Positions 1 to 5,869 of a stretch of DNA of 7,480 nucleotides are shown one piece after another. The notes beneath the pieces are model-generated. The model had not been told where the DNA came from. It did no database searches and worked only from the letters and a program-made list of their open reading frames with translations. Origin of the DNA: an uncultured Planctomycetaceae bacterium (GTDB lineage: Bacteria; Planctomycetota; Planctomycetia; Pirellulales; UBA1268); NCBI GenBank assembly GCA_937900985.1, contig CALCGM010000291.1, positions 1-7,480 on the forward strand, given 5' to 3'. Both the position numbers and the translations under genes were made by a program. Numbering within the stretch: position 1 is the stretch's first letter; each line of letters begins with the position of its first letter.

Positions 1-853
1 GATTGCCGTCAGCCAGACTGCCGAGTTTCCAGTGCAGCAGCGCAGCCCGCACGTCATTGCCGCGGCGGGCCGCCAGGCCGGTCCAGTGTCGAAGAAACGC
101 ACGCCTGCGGCGCGTGAGGGGGCTGCGGTGACGAGGGGGCAGGGCGGTGGCTCTGCGGGGCCGGTTCTCGGGGGGGATCGGTGCGTCTGCGGCCAGGAGG
201 GCTGGCCGGGTTCTCGCCAGAATGGCATCCAGCCCCACCAGCTGCTGCAGCCGACGGATGAGCGTTTCTGGATGGTCGATCGCCGGAAACCAGGCGTGGA
301 ACTCCCGCGGGACAAACTCCGCAAGTTCGAGTGCCATGGCGATAAACTCTGCCAGCACCTCCCGGGGGTTGTCGGGATCCCGCAGCCGCGCCTCTTTGGT
401 GAGCACCGCTCGTGCCTCCGCCAGCTGCAGCCTGCCGAGCTGCGGGAGGTCTGCAAGGATGCGGGCGACATCCTCGGAGGTCGCCAGAAGGGTGCGGGCC
501 TTGATGTCGATGCAGCCGTGGGCGAGCAGCCGCCAGTAGCTCCGCAGCAGGCCGTCGGTGTCGTCTTGGTGGGCTTCGGCGTCGGGGCGAGCGATGAGCA
601 GGAGCTGGTCGGGCGTGTGGGTTGGAAGCGCCCAAACGTCGTCGGCCAGTTCCAGCAGCCGCAGCGGGGCAAGCACAATGCTTTCCCCGTGGGGCATCCG
701 GGCTCTGGGGATGGGGAGGTCGAGGTCGGCGAGAATGATCCGCCGCACGACCCGTGGCGAAGCAAAAATCGCTTCGGGCACGGCGGCCCGCAGCGACTGC
801 TCAATCGAGAGCACGCCAGACTGCGTGCCGTGCCTCGGACGAGAGGGGGTCAT
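1..853 (-). CDS. Unrecognised protein, N-terminal 284 residues (3' end outside window)
   Basis: An open frame starts with ATG at 851-853 and stays open to the left edge, so the stop lies outside the window. The start shares the bases ATGA with the stop of the upstream alpha/beta hydrolase, which supports both its reality and co-transcription. I do not recognise a family. The visible part is soluble in character, with no signal peptide or membrane segment. Residues 15-220 are mostly helical-looking, rich in Leu, Ala and Arg, with a Trp/Tyr patch (SYWRLL, about 105-110) and another aromatic patch (FHAWFP, about 185-190). Residues 226-252 form a Pro/Arg-rich basic linker. The segment that follows (RHWTGLAARRGNDVRAALLHW, in part about 255-275) could be the start of helical repeats, but that is a guess. 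No Shine-Dalgarno motif precedes the start. The plus-strand frame opposite it lacks protein-like character. Confidence 0.72.
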   Translation of the reverse strand, partial: MTPSRPRHGTQSGVLSIEQSLRAAVPEAIFASPRVVRRIILADLDLPIPRARMPHGESIVLAPLRLLELADDVWALPTHTPDQLLLIARPDAEAHQDDTDGLLRSYWRLLAHGCIDIKARTLLATSEDVARILADLPQLGRLQLAEARAVLTKEARLRDPDNPREVLAEFIAMALELAEFVPREFHAWFPAIDHPETLIRRLQQLVGLDAILARTRPALLAADAPIPPENRPRRATALPPRHRSPLTRRRRAFLRHWTGLAARRGNDVRAALLHWKLGSLADGN

Positions 854-1674
854 CGGTGCTCAAGCAAGGTCATGAAACTGGCGATGCACTCGTTGACGAG
901 CGAGGGCTGCTCAAGAGGCGCCATATGGCCTGCGTCGCTGATTTCCACAAACCGCGAGTCTGGAGCGAGGCCGGCGTTGGCCTGCATCTCAGCAGGGGGT
1001 GTGATGCTGTCTTCGCTTCCGCAGAGCCAGAGGCTCGGCATCGGCAGTGAGGCAAGCTGCGGGGTGGCGTCTGGTCGAGCGGCCATGGCGAGCAGGGCGG
1101 CAGCCACGGCTTCAGGACGCGAGCGCATCATCACGCGGCGGGTGGATTCGGCGATCGTCGGCTGTTCGGCGTAGCTGACTGCAGCAAAGAGCTTGCTGTG
1201 CATGGCGTCGGCCACGGTGGCCACGCCGCCTTTTCTGACAATCTCCACCATGCGGTGGCGGTTGGCGATCACGTCGGCGGTATCGGCTGCCGCACGCGTG
1301 TCGCAGAGGATGAGGCCGTTGAGCCGCTGCGGCGCGAGAGCGGCAAAACGAAAGGCGATGTAGCCGCCCATCGAGAGGCCGCAGAGCGTGACGGGCTCGG
1401 TGATCGCCAGCTGGTCGAGCAGGTCACACAGATCGGCCACAAAGTCGTCGAGTGAGGTCACTGCCGGACTGCCGTGCGAGCGGCCGAAGCCCCGCAGGTC
1501 TGGAGCAACCACTCGGAAACGGTTGGCAAGCCCGGCCAACTGGCCCTGCCACATGCTGTGGTCGAGAGGAAACCCGTGCACACAGAGCAGGGGAGGCCCA
1601 TGGCCAGCCTCAAACGCCGCAAGCTCTCCGCCGGCGGGAAGGCGTATGGTGGTCTGTGTGAAAGGCGTGTGCAT
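850..1674 (-). CDS. Alpha/beta-fold hydrolase
   Basis: This 274-residue protein is a full-length single-domain member of the alpha/beta hydrolase superfamily, probably a cytoplasmic esterase, lactonase or related C-C/C-O hydrolase. Visible landmarks, in order, are the oxyanion-hole HGFPLDHSMW (about 33-42), the DLRGFGRS motif (59-66), the nucleophile elbow GLSMGG with Ser101, the acid Asp222 in the GSEDSITP stretch, and the base His250 in GHMAPLEQP. The whole catalytic triad is therefore intact. The overall pattern resembles 3-oxoadipate enol-lactonase-like proteins, but substrate cannot be read from sequence and no aromatic-degradation genes are nearby. It lies 8 bases downstream of the HAD phosphatase gene, and its TGA overlaps the next gene's ATG, so it is the middle gene of a three-gene unit. 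No Shine-Dalgarno motif is visible, and the start is chosen as the only ATG that fits the domain boundary. Confidence 0.93.
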   Translation of the reverse strand: MHTPFTQTTIRLPAGGELAAFEAGHGPPLLCVHGFPLDHSMWQGQLAGLANRFRVVAPDLRGFGRSHGSPAVTSLDDFVADLCDLLDQLAITEPVTLCGLSMGGYIAFRFAALAPQRLNGLILCDTRAAADTADVIANRHRMVEIVRKGGVATVADAMHSKLFAAVSYAEQPTIAESTRRVMMRSRPEAVAAALLAMAARPDATPQLASLPMPSLWLCGSEDSITPPAEMQANAGLAPDSRFVEISDAGHMAPLEQPSLVNECIASFMTLLEHR

Positions 1675-1682
1675 GACGTTGA

Positions 1683-2363
1683 TCAGCCGCGTGGGAGCAG
1701 GTCGTAGATTCTCGTGTCGGCGAGTGAATCTGCAACCAGGTGGGCGCCAGTGAAGTCGTGCCGTCGGCTGTGGCCACCGGGAACCGCCACGACCACGGCA
1801 CCGGCAGCCACCGCCGCTCGGCAGCCGTTGGCCGAGTCTTCAAAGACGAGGAGACGGCTCGCCGGCACGCCATGCCGGGATGCTGCCGTTTCGTAGATCT
1901 CGGGATGGGGCTTCCCCTCGGTGACGTCGGCAGCGGTGAGCACGAAGTCGAGCCGATCAAGCAGGCCCACCCGGCCCAAGACGTCGTGCGCGAAATCAGG
2001 GCCGCTGCTGGTGGCCACCCCCGCGGGCAGGCGGTGCCGCTCCAGATGGTCGACCAAGGCGGATGCGCCTGGCATCAGGCTGAGCCGATCCTCAAGGAGT
2101 GAGACGAAGATTTCTTTCGTCTCGGCGGCCAGGATCTCCACCGTGTCGGGAAGACCGTGCCATTCGATCATGATGGAAAGCGCGATCGGCTGCGGTCGCC
2201 CCATCATCGCGTCGAGGAGGTCGGCATCGAACGACCGGCCCCGTCGCCGCAGCAGTTCTGTGCCGACATCCTGGTAGAGCTCCTCGGTGTTGACGAGCAG
2301 GCCATCGAGATCGAAGGCGACAGCGGCAATGGTCGGGCTCGTGGCCGCCTCTGAGGCTGACAT
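1683..2363 (-). CDS. HAD-superfamily hydrolase, beta-phosphoglucomutase-like phosphatase
   Basis: A 226-residue HAD-superfamily protein, a typical length for the subfamily with a helical cap inserted after motif I. Motif I is FDLDGLLVNTE, with nucleophile Asp18 and acid/base Asp20. Motif II is the TSSG stretch (118-121), motif III is Lys151 in EGKPHPEIY, and motif IV is FEDSANG with Glu175 and Asp176. These are the residues needed for Mg-dependent phosphoryl transfer, so it should be an active phosphatase or phosphosugar mutase. The family includes beta-phosphoglucomutase, 2-deoxyglucose-6-phosphate phosphatase and phosphoglycolate phosphatase, and the true substrate is undetermined. An ATG 129 bases upstream (2492) is in frame, but it would add 43 residues of non-domain sequence, so the internal ATG giving MSASEAAT is preferred. 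It is the first gene of the minus-strand unit, with the hydrolase following after 8 bases. No Shine-Dalgarno motif is seen. Confidence 0.93.
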   Translation of the reverse strand: MSASEAATSPTIAAVAFDLDGLLVNTEELYQDVGTELLRRRGRSFDADLLDAMMGRPQPIALSIMIEWHGLPDTVEILAAETKEIFVSLLEDRLSLMPGASALVDHLERHRLPAGVATSSGPDFAHDVLGRVGLLDRLDFVLTAADVTEGKPHPEIYETAASRHGVPASRLLVFEDSANGCRAAVAAGAVVVAVPGGHSRRHDFTGAHLVADSLADTRIYDLLPRG

Positions 2364-2485
2364 CAAAGAACGTTTGTCCGTGGGCTGCGGGAGGGGGATG
2401 GGGTGACATGCGTCGCGCGGGCCACAGGCAAAATGCAGGACTTCCGCTGGGCACGCCTTGGCCGCTTGAACGGCGTTTGCAGGAT

Positions 2486-2505
2486 ACCGCATTGCCCGCT
2501 GCGGT
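2486..2505. repeat. Short inverted repeat ACCGC/GCGGT
   Basis: ACCGC at 2486-2490 is complementary to GCGGT at 2501-2505, with a 10-base loop. It lies at the edge of the C-run of the next hairpin, in the presumed 5' region of the minus-strand transcript. It is short enough to occur by chance in GC-rich DNA. Confidence 0.3.
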
Positions 2506-2510
2506 AATCG

Positions 2511-2550
2511 CCCCCCCTCCAGAGAACGGGGGGTGCGGCAGGCTCCCCCG
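2511..2550. repeat. Two mutually exclusive G/C-run hairpins
   Basis: A run of seven C (2511-2517) can pair with the six G at 2528-2533 across a loop of about 10 bases. The same G run, as CGGGGG at 2527-2532, can instead pair with CCCCCG at 2545-2550. The two structures cannot form together. The element lies about 150 bases upstream of the HAD start on one strand and just upstream of the AT-rich patch on the other. It could be a structured leader, a protein site, or simply low-complexity GC sequence. No T-run follows either stem, so an ordinary intrinsic terminator is unlikely. Confidence 0.4.
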
Positions 2551-2565
2551 ACGTTGCGGTGGAAA

Positions 2566-2587
2566 ACTCACCTTGAGTGAATTTTTT
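2566..2587. promoter_or_regulatory. Small dyad ACTCA-CCT-TGAGT followed by T6, possible operator
   Basis: ACTCA at 2566-2570 and TGAGT at 2574-2578 form a perfect 5-base dyad. An overlapping dyad pairs TCAC (2568-2571) with GTGA (2577-2580). Six T follow at 2582-2587. The right arm coincides with the weak -35-like TTGAGT, so a repressor or activator site is conceivable. The stem is too short for a convincing terminator. The assignment is speculative. Confidence 0.25.
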
Positions 2588-2655
2588 CAGCCCCTGTAGA
2601 GTTCTTAGATTCCCCAGAGGCCCGGTTTGGAGTGGTCTCACCTACCGTGCGTACC

Positions 2656-2681
2656 GCGATATCCGTCAGGACACGGATCGC
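2656..2681 (+). promoter_or_regulatory. Bulged hairpin in the likely 5' leader of the glycan cluster
   Basis: ATCCGT (2661-2666) pairs perfectly with ACGGAT (2673-2678) around the six-base loop CAGGAC. After a two-base AT bulge, GCG (2656-2658) pairs with CGC (2679-2681). That gives nine base pairs in total, the best stem in the intergenic region. It ends about 150 bases before the first plus-strand gene, so it would be in the leader RNA if transcription starts near the AT-rich patch. A regulatory role is inferred only from position and structure. Confidence 0.35.
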
Positions 2682-2817
2682 CAGCACTGCTGTGGCGACG
2701 TGCGGTTGCCTGCTGCCACCAGCGTTGAGGAGTTTCCTGAGGGAGAAAGGGGGCGAAGAGAAACTGTCGAACTCTGGTCGCGTGAAACGCCGAAATGGAT
2801 GACGATTGCCCAACGCC

Positions 2818-2822
2818 AAGGA
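2818..2822 (+). promoter_or_regulatory. Shine-Dalgarno-like AAGGA favouring the 2834 start
   Basis: AAGGA lies 11 bases before the ATG at 2834. The alternative in-frame ATG at 2795 has no such motif within range. The spacing is somewhat long, so this supports but does not prove the shorter start. Confidence 0.4.
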
Positions 2823-2833
2823 CCATTGTGCCC

Positions 2834-3766
2834 ATGCCTGCAAAGCCACTCGTGAGCATCGTCATCCCTGCCTACAACCAGGGTGCGTTTGTTGCGGAAA
2901 CGATTGAGAGCGTGCTCTCTCAGGAATACGACCACACAGAGGTGATTGTCCTCGACGACGGATCCAAGGATGCAACGCCCGAGATTATCCGGGGATATCG
3001 CGACCGCGTGACCGCGGTTCGGCATGACAACATGGGCGAGAATCCGACCGTCAATCGAGGGCTGGAGATGGCCCGAGGGGAGATTGTCTGCATCGTCAAT
3101 GCCGACGACCCGCTGCTGCCCGGAGCGATCGAGGCCGGTGTGATGACCCTTGCGGGCGATCCGCAGGCCTTGGCGGCCTACCCTGACTGGGTCGAGATCG
3201 ACCCAGCCGGCAACGTCACCCGCACGCTGCGGCTGCCTGACTACGACCTCGGCGTGATGCTGCTCGGCTTCGATGTCGCCGTTGGGCCCGGCGTGTTTCT
3301 CCGCCGAGCGTCGCTTGAACAGGTGGGGAAACGAAACTCATCGCTCCGCTACACAGGCGACCTCGATTACTGGTTTCGGGTGGCGATGCTGGGGGGGCTG
3401 CGGCACATTCCGAAGGTGCTGGCAACGCATCGGGTGCACCCGCAGGCGGCATCTTCGGCAGCCCAGGGAAACGTGATGGCCGCTGAGGTCTTGCGGCTCG
3501 TCAATGTGGCCATCGACAGCCCGGATCTTCCCCGTGACCTCTGGCGGTACCGCTATCGCATCCGGAGCAAGGCGCACTCTGTTGCGTCGCACTACTGCGG
3601 GGCCGATGCCACGGCTCGGGCTCGTCATGAGAGGCTCGCTCGCTGGTATCGGTATGGCGCGAGCCTCCATGGCAGGCTCACCGGGCTCTCGCGGCCACGG
3701 CCCAGCCCCGCTCCACAGGTGGAGCAGGTGGAGGAAGCCAAACACTACAACGCGATGTACGCCTGA
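2834..3766 (+). CDS. Family 2 glycosyltransferase (GT-A fold)
   Basis: A 310-residue inverting glycosyltransferase of family GT2, expected to transfer a sugar from a nucleotide-sugar donor to a growing glycan at the cytoplasmic membrane face. Visible are the first strand VSIVIPAYNQ (7-16), the donor-binding VLDDGSKDATPEII (39-52), the DXD-like NADDP (89-93) for the metal and nucleotide, and the acceptor-region TGDLDYWFRVA (174-184) that matches the family's [E/D]D-x-x-W/F pattern. A helical C-terminal region follows. Residues 286-303 are a Pro/Glu-rich linker, and the end, HYNAMYA (304-310), looks more like a methyltransferase N-terminus than a GT2 tail. An in-frame ATG at 2795 would add 13 residues; 2834 is preferred because GT2 proteins usually begin a few residues before the VSIVIP strand and AAGGA precedes it. 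It is the first gene of the cluster, with the methyltransferase 46 bases downstream in a +1 frame. Confidence 0.93.
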   Translation: MPAKPLVSIVIPAYNQGAFVAETIESVLSQEYDHTEVIVLDDGSKDATPEIIRGYRDRVTAVRHDNMGENPTVNRGLEMARGEIVCIVNADDPLLPGAIEAGVMTLAGDPQALAAYPDWVEIDPAGNVTRTLRLPDYDLGVMLLGFDVAVGPGVFLRRASLEQVGKRNSSLRYTGDLDYWFRVAMLGGLRHIPKVLATHRVHPQAASSAAQGNVMAAEVLRLVNVAIDSPDLPRDLWRYRYRIRSKAHSVASHYCGADATARARHERLARWYRYGASLHGRLTGLSRPRPSPAPQVEQVEEAKHYNAMYA

Positions 3767-3812
3767 TGCAGCGGCGGTGGCCACACGCCCTGCGCACGAA
3801 ACGAGAGACGCC

Positions 3813-4631
3813 ATGCTGCAGTGGGTGAACCGCGACGCTCTCTATGAGCAGGGGGCGGCCCTTGTAAAACCGGTCTCTTCGGTGATGGATATCGGCTGTG
3901 GGGTGCGGCCTCAGTCGATCGTGAACTCCCCGACCGTGCTGGTCTGCGTGGAGGTGCATGACGAATACGTCGCGGAGCTCCGGCGACGCTTCGCTGGGAC
4001 CACCACGCTGATCATTCAGGGCCGCGTGCCCGAGTGTTTGAAGCCGCTTCCAGACCGCTGTGTCGACACCATCATGATGCTCGACTTCATCGAGCACCTG
4101 GAGCGAGAGGCCGGGCTTGAGACGCTCCGCGAATGCGAGCGGCTCGCCCGTCTGCAGGTGGTTTTGTTTACGCCGTTGGGCTTCATGCCTCAGGACGAGA
4201 CAGGCCAGACAGATGGCTGGGGGCTGCACGGCACCTACTGGCAGACGCATCGCTCAGGATGGACGCCCGACGATTTCGACGACCGCTGGCATGTTGTGGC
4301 CTGTCGGGATTTCCATCACATCAACGGCAAGGGGGAGCAGCTGCCCGAGCCGTTTGGGGCACTCTGGGCCGTGCTCAACGTGAGCGGGCAGCCGCCTGAG
4401 CAGGGCGAGACGACGCCAGCGGACGATGCGGTCAACGTGCTTTCCTCCGGCCTCCGGCAGCGGGAGCTCGACGTTCTCTCCAAGGAGATCGAGCTGCGTC
4501 GACGCGAGCAGGCTCTCGAACCGATGGAGCGGTGGCTGGCACGGCTGCGGCGACTACGGCCGCAGTACTGGTGGCAGCAGATTGTGAAGCAGTTGGCACG
4601 ACACCGGGCGGCCGATCAGGGAGAGCCATGA
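3813..4631 (+). CDS. Class I SAM-dependent methyltransferase
   Basis: A 272-residue protein with a Rossmann-fold methyltransferase core. Motif I is VMDIGCG (24-30), the acidic end of strand 2 is the VCVEVHD stretch (44-50), and the post-motif DFIEHLEREAGLETLRECERLA (in part 91-110) is typical of Methyltransf_11/23-like enzymes. VVLFTPLGFMPQDE (116-129) follows. It probably methylates a sugar or glycan end, given the glycosyltransferases on both sides. Residues 211-245 form a charged, coiled-coil-like helix, followed by a basic, Trp-rich tail (PQYWWQQIVKQLARHR, about 250-265) that could contact a membrane or partner. Only 23 residues precede the VMDIGCG strand, which is short for the family; a GTG at 3777 is an alternative start, and the missing N-terminus may be encoded at the end of the GT2 gene in another frame. 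Its TGA overlaps the next ATG by four bases (ATGA). Confidence 0.88.
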   Translation: MLQWVNRDALYEQGAALVKPVSSVMDIGCGVRPQSIVNSPTVLVCVEVHDEYVAELRRRFAGTTTLIIQGRVPECLKPLPDRCVDTIMMLDFIEHLEREAGLETLRECERLARLQVVLFTPLGFMPQDETGQTDGWGLHGTYWQTHRSGWTPDDFDDRWHVVACRDFHHINGKGEQLPEPFGALWAVLNVSGQPPEQGETTPADDAVNVLSSGLRQRELDVLSKEIELRRREQALEPMERWLARLRRLRPQYWWQQIVKQLARHRAADQGEP

Positions 4632-5869
4632 AGGTTGTCTACGTCAGCGCGTATGACCTGCCGGGCCAGCGGTTCAACGGCATGGTGATCCACCGGGCGC
4701 TGCTCGCCCAGGGGCATGAGTCGGACTATGTCGTTGATCTGAAATACTCGGCCGAAGACCGGGTGCATGCCCTGGGGTCGCGGCTGCTGCGAAAGCTGAA
4801 TCGAGCGGCCAACCGGATGGAGACGCGGCAGTCGCGGCAGTCAGACCTGAGTGTGCTCGGGCTTGGCATGCTCAGCCAGCCGTTCACCCGGCGTGCTGAC
4901 CTGCTGCACCTGCAGCTGCTGCATGCCCGCAGCTTCTTCAGCCTGCGGATGCTGCCGTGGATCGCCAACGGGAAGCGACCGGTGTTGTGGACCCTGCACG
5001 ACCCGTGGATCACCACCGGACACTGCGTGCATTCCCTGGGCTGCGAACGCTGGCGGACGGGGTGTGGCGAATGCCCGGATCTGTCGCTTCCTCTGGTGAT
5101 CAAAGAGGATCGGACGGCTCGCAACTGGGAGCTGAAGCGGAAGAGTCTGGAGCGGTCTTCGATTCACCTGATCGTGGCGTCGCGGTGGATGGAGCAGCGG
5201 GTGGCGGAGAGTCCGATCCTGCAGCACCTTCCGCGGTCGGTGATTCCCTTTGGGCTGGATCCTGAGGTGTTTTGTGTTGGCGATCAGGCTCAGGTCCGCG
5301 AGGAGATGGGGATCCCGCTGGATGCTCGCGTTGCAGCTGTCCGCTGGACGCCCCACAACATCCTCAAGGGCACTCGTTTTGCGGAGGAGGCCTTGCTGCG
5401 GCTTCCTGAGGGTGTGGTCACCCACGTGCTCTGTTTTGAGTCTGACGGAAGCGACGTTGCGGAGCTGAGAAGCCGCTACACCGTGATCCCCATGCCCTGG
5501 ATGGAGGAGGGGCGGGATATCGCTCGAGCGATGACGGCAGCCGACGTCTTTCTGATGCCGTCGGTTGGTGAGACCTTCGGCATGATGGCGATCGAGGCCA
5601 TGGCCTGCGGCACCCCCGTGGTTGTTTTTGAGGGTACGTCGCTCCCGGATGTGGTGGGGGCGCCAGAGAGTGGTGTCGCCGTGCCACAGGGCGATGCGTC
5701 GTCGCTCGCGGCTGCCATCACACGGCTGATGACGGAGCCCGTGTTTCGGCAGGCGATGATCGACAGCAGTCTGGCGCTCGTGGCCCGCGACTACACGGAG
5801 GCTGCCTATGTGGCCCGCCACGTGGCCCTCTATGAGGAGCTGATCGATGAGCACCGCCGCGCCGGCTGA
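4628..5869 (+). CDS. GT4-family glycosyltransferase (WcaC-like LHD/GHC/CxxCP type)
   Basis: A 413-residue GT-B-fold retaining glycosyltransferase of family GT4. The N-terminal half carries WTLHDPWITTGHC (121-133) and the cysteine pattern C133, C139, C146, C149 (GCERWRTGCGECP), which marks a subgroup common in exopolysaccharide and colanic-acid-type clusters. The C-terminal half has the donor-site HNILKGTRFAEEAL region with Lys247, and the family's E-x7-E element GETFGMMAIEAMACGTPVVVFEGTSLPDVV (in part 314-333) with Glu315 and Glu323. All expected active-site landmarks are present, so it should be active in glycan assembly from a nucleotide-sugar. The start at 4628 is fixed by AGGGA five bases upstream, the MKVVYVSAYD strand typical of GT4 N-termini, and the ATGA overlap with the methyltransferase. 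A longer in-frame start at 4532 would add 32 residues of shadow sequence inside the methyltransferase gene. Confidence 0.95.
   Translation: MKVVYVSAYDLPGQRFNGMVIHRALLAQGHESDYVVDLKYSAEDRVHALGSRLLRKLNRAANRMETRQSRQSDLSVLGLGMLSQPFTRRADLLHLQLLHARSFFSLRMLPWIANGKRPVLWTLHDPWITTGHCVHSLGCERWRTGCGECPDLSLPLVIKEDRTARNWELKRKSLERSSIHLIVASRWMEQRVAESPILQHLPRSVIPFGLDPEVFCVGDQAQVREEMGIPLDARVAAVRWTPHNILKGTRFAEEALLRLPEGVVTHVLCFESDGSDVAELRSRYTVIPMPWMEEGRDIARAMTAADVFLMPSVGETFGMMAIEAMACGTPVVVFEGTSLPDVVGAPESGVAVPQGDASSLAAAITRLMTEPVFRQAMIDSSLALVARDYTEAAYVARHVALYEELIDEHRRAG
5834..5839 (+). promoter_or_regulatory. Shine-Dalgarno GAGGAG inside the preceding gene
   Basis: GAGGAG ends seven bases before the ATG at 5847 and lies inside the last codons of the preceding glycosyltransferase gene. 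It decides for the overlapping ATG over the GTG at 5877 and indicates translational coupling. Confidence 0.65.

Larger units (their letters stand above)
2364..2833. other. Divergent intergenic region between the two gene groups
   Basis: This stretch of about 470 bases separates the minus-strand HAD gene from the plus-strand glycosyltransferase gene and must hold the promoters of both. Short open frames cross it on both strands, but none has protein-like character or a ribosome-binding site. No tRNA, rRNA or recognised riboswitch is visible. It is unusually rich in inverted repeats (given as separate entries), and it contains the most AT-rich patch of the window around 2563-2612. A weak sigma70-like pair, TTGAGT at 2573-2578 and TGTAGA at 2595-2600 with a 16-base spacer, is compatible with a promoter for the plus-strand cluster but is far from consensus. 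Confidence 0.6.

Noticed and set aside
32..1174. Long plus-strand open frame opposite the unrecognised gene and the hydrolase
   Set aside because: It has low-complexity, Arg/Gly-rich composition without motifs. It lies opposite the well-supported hydrolase and a frame coupled to it by ATGA.
2364..2492. N-terminal extension of the HAD phosphatase from an upstream ATG at 2492
   Set aside because: The added 43 residues do not belong to the HAD domain and lie in sequence with hairpins typical of non-coding DNA. MSASEAAT precedes motif I at the normal distance.
2566..2587. Intrinsic terminator (dyad followed by T6)
   Set aside because: The stem has only five base pairs with a three-base loop and is separated from the T-run. 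It also lies between divergent genes, where no terminator is needed.
2363..2855. Several small open frames crossing the intergenic region on both strands
   Set aside because: They overlap each other and lack ribosome-binding sites, and their composition is not protein-like.
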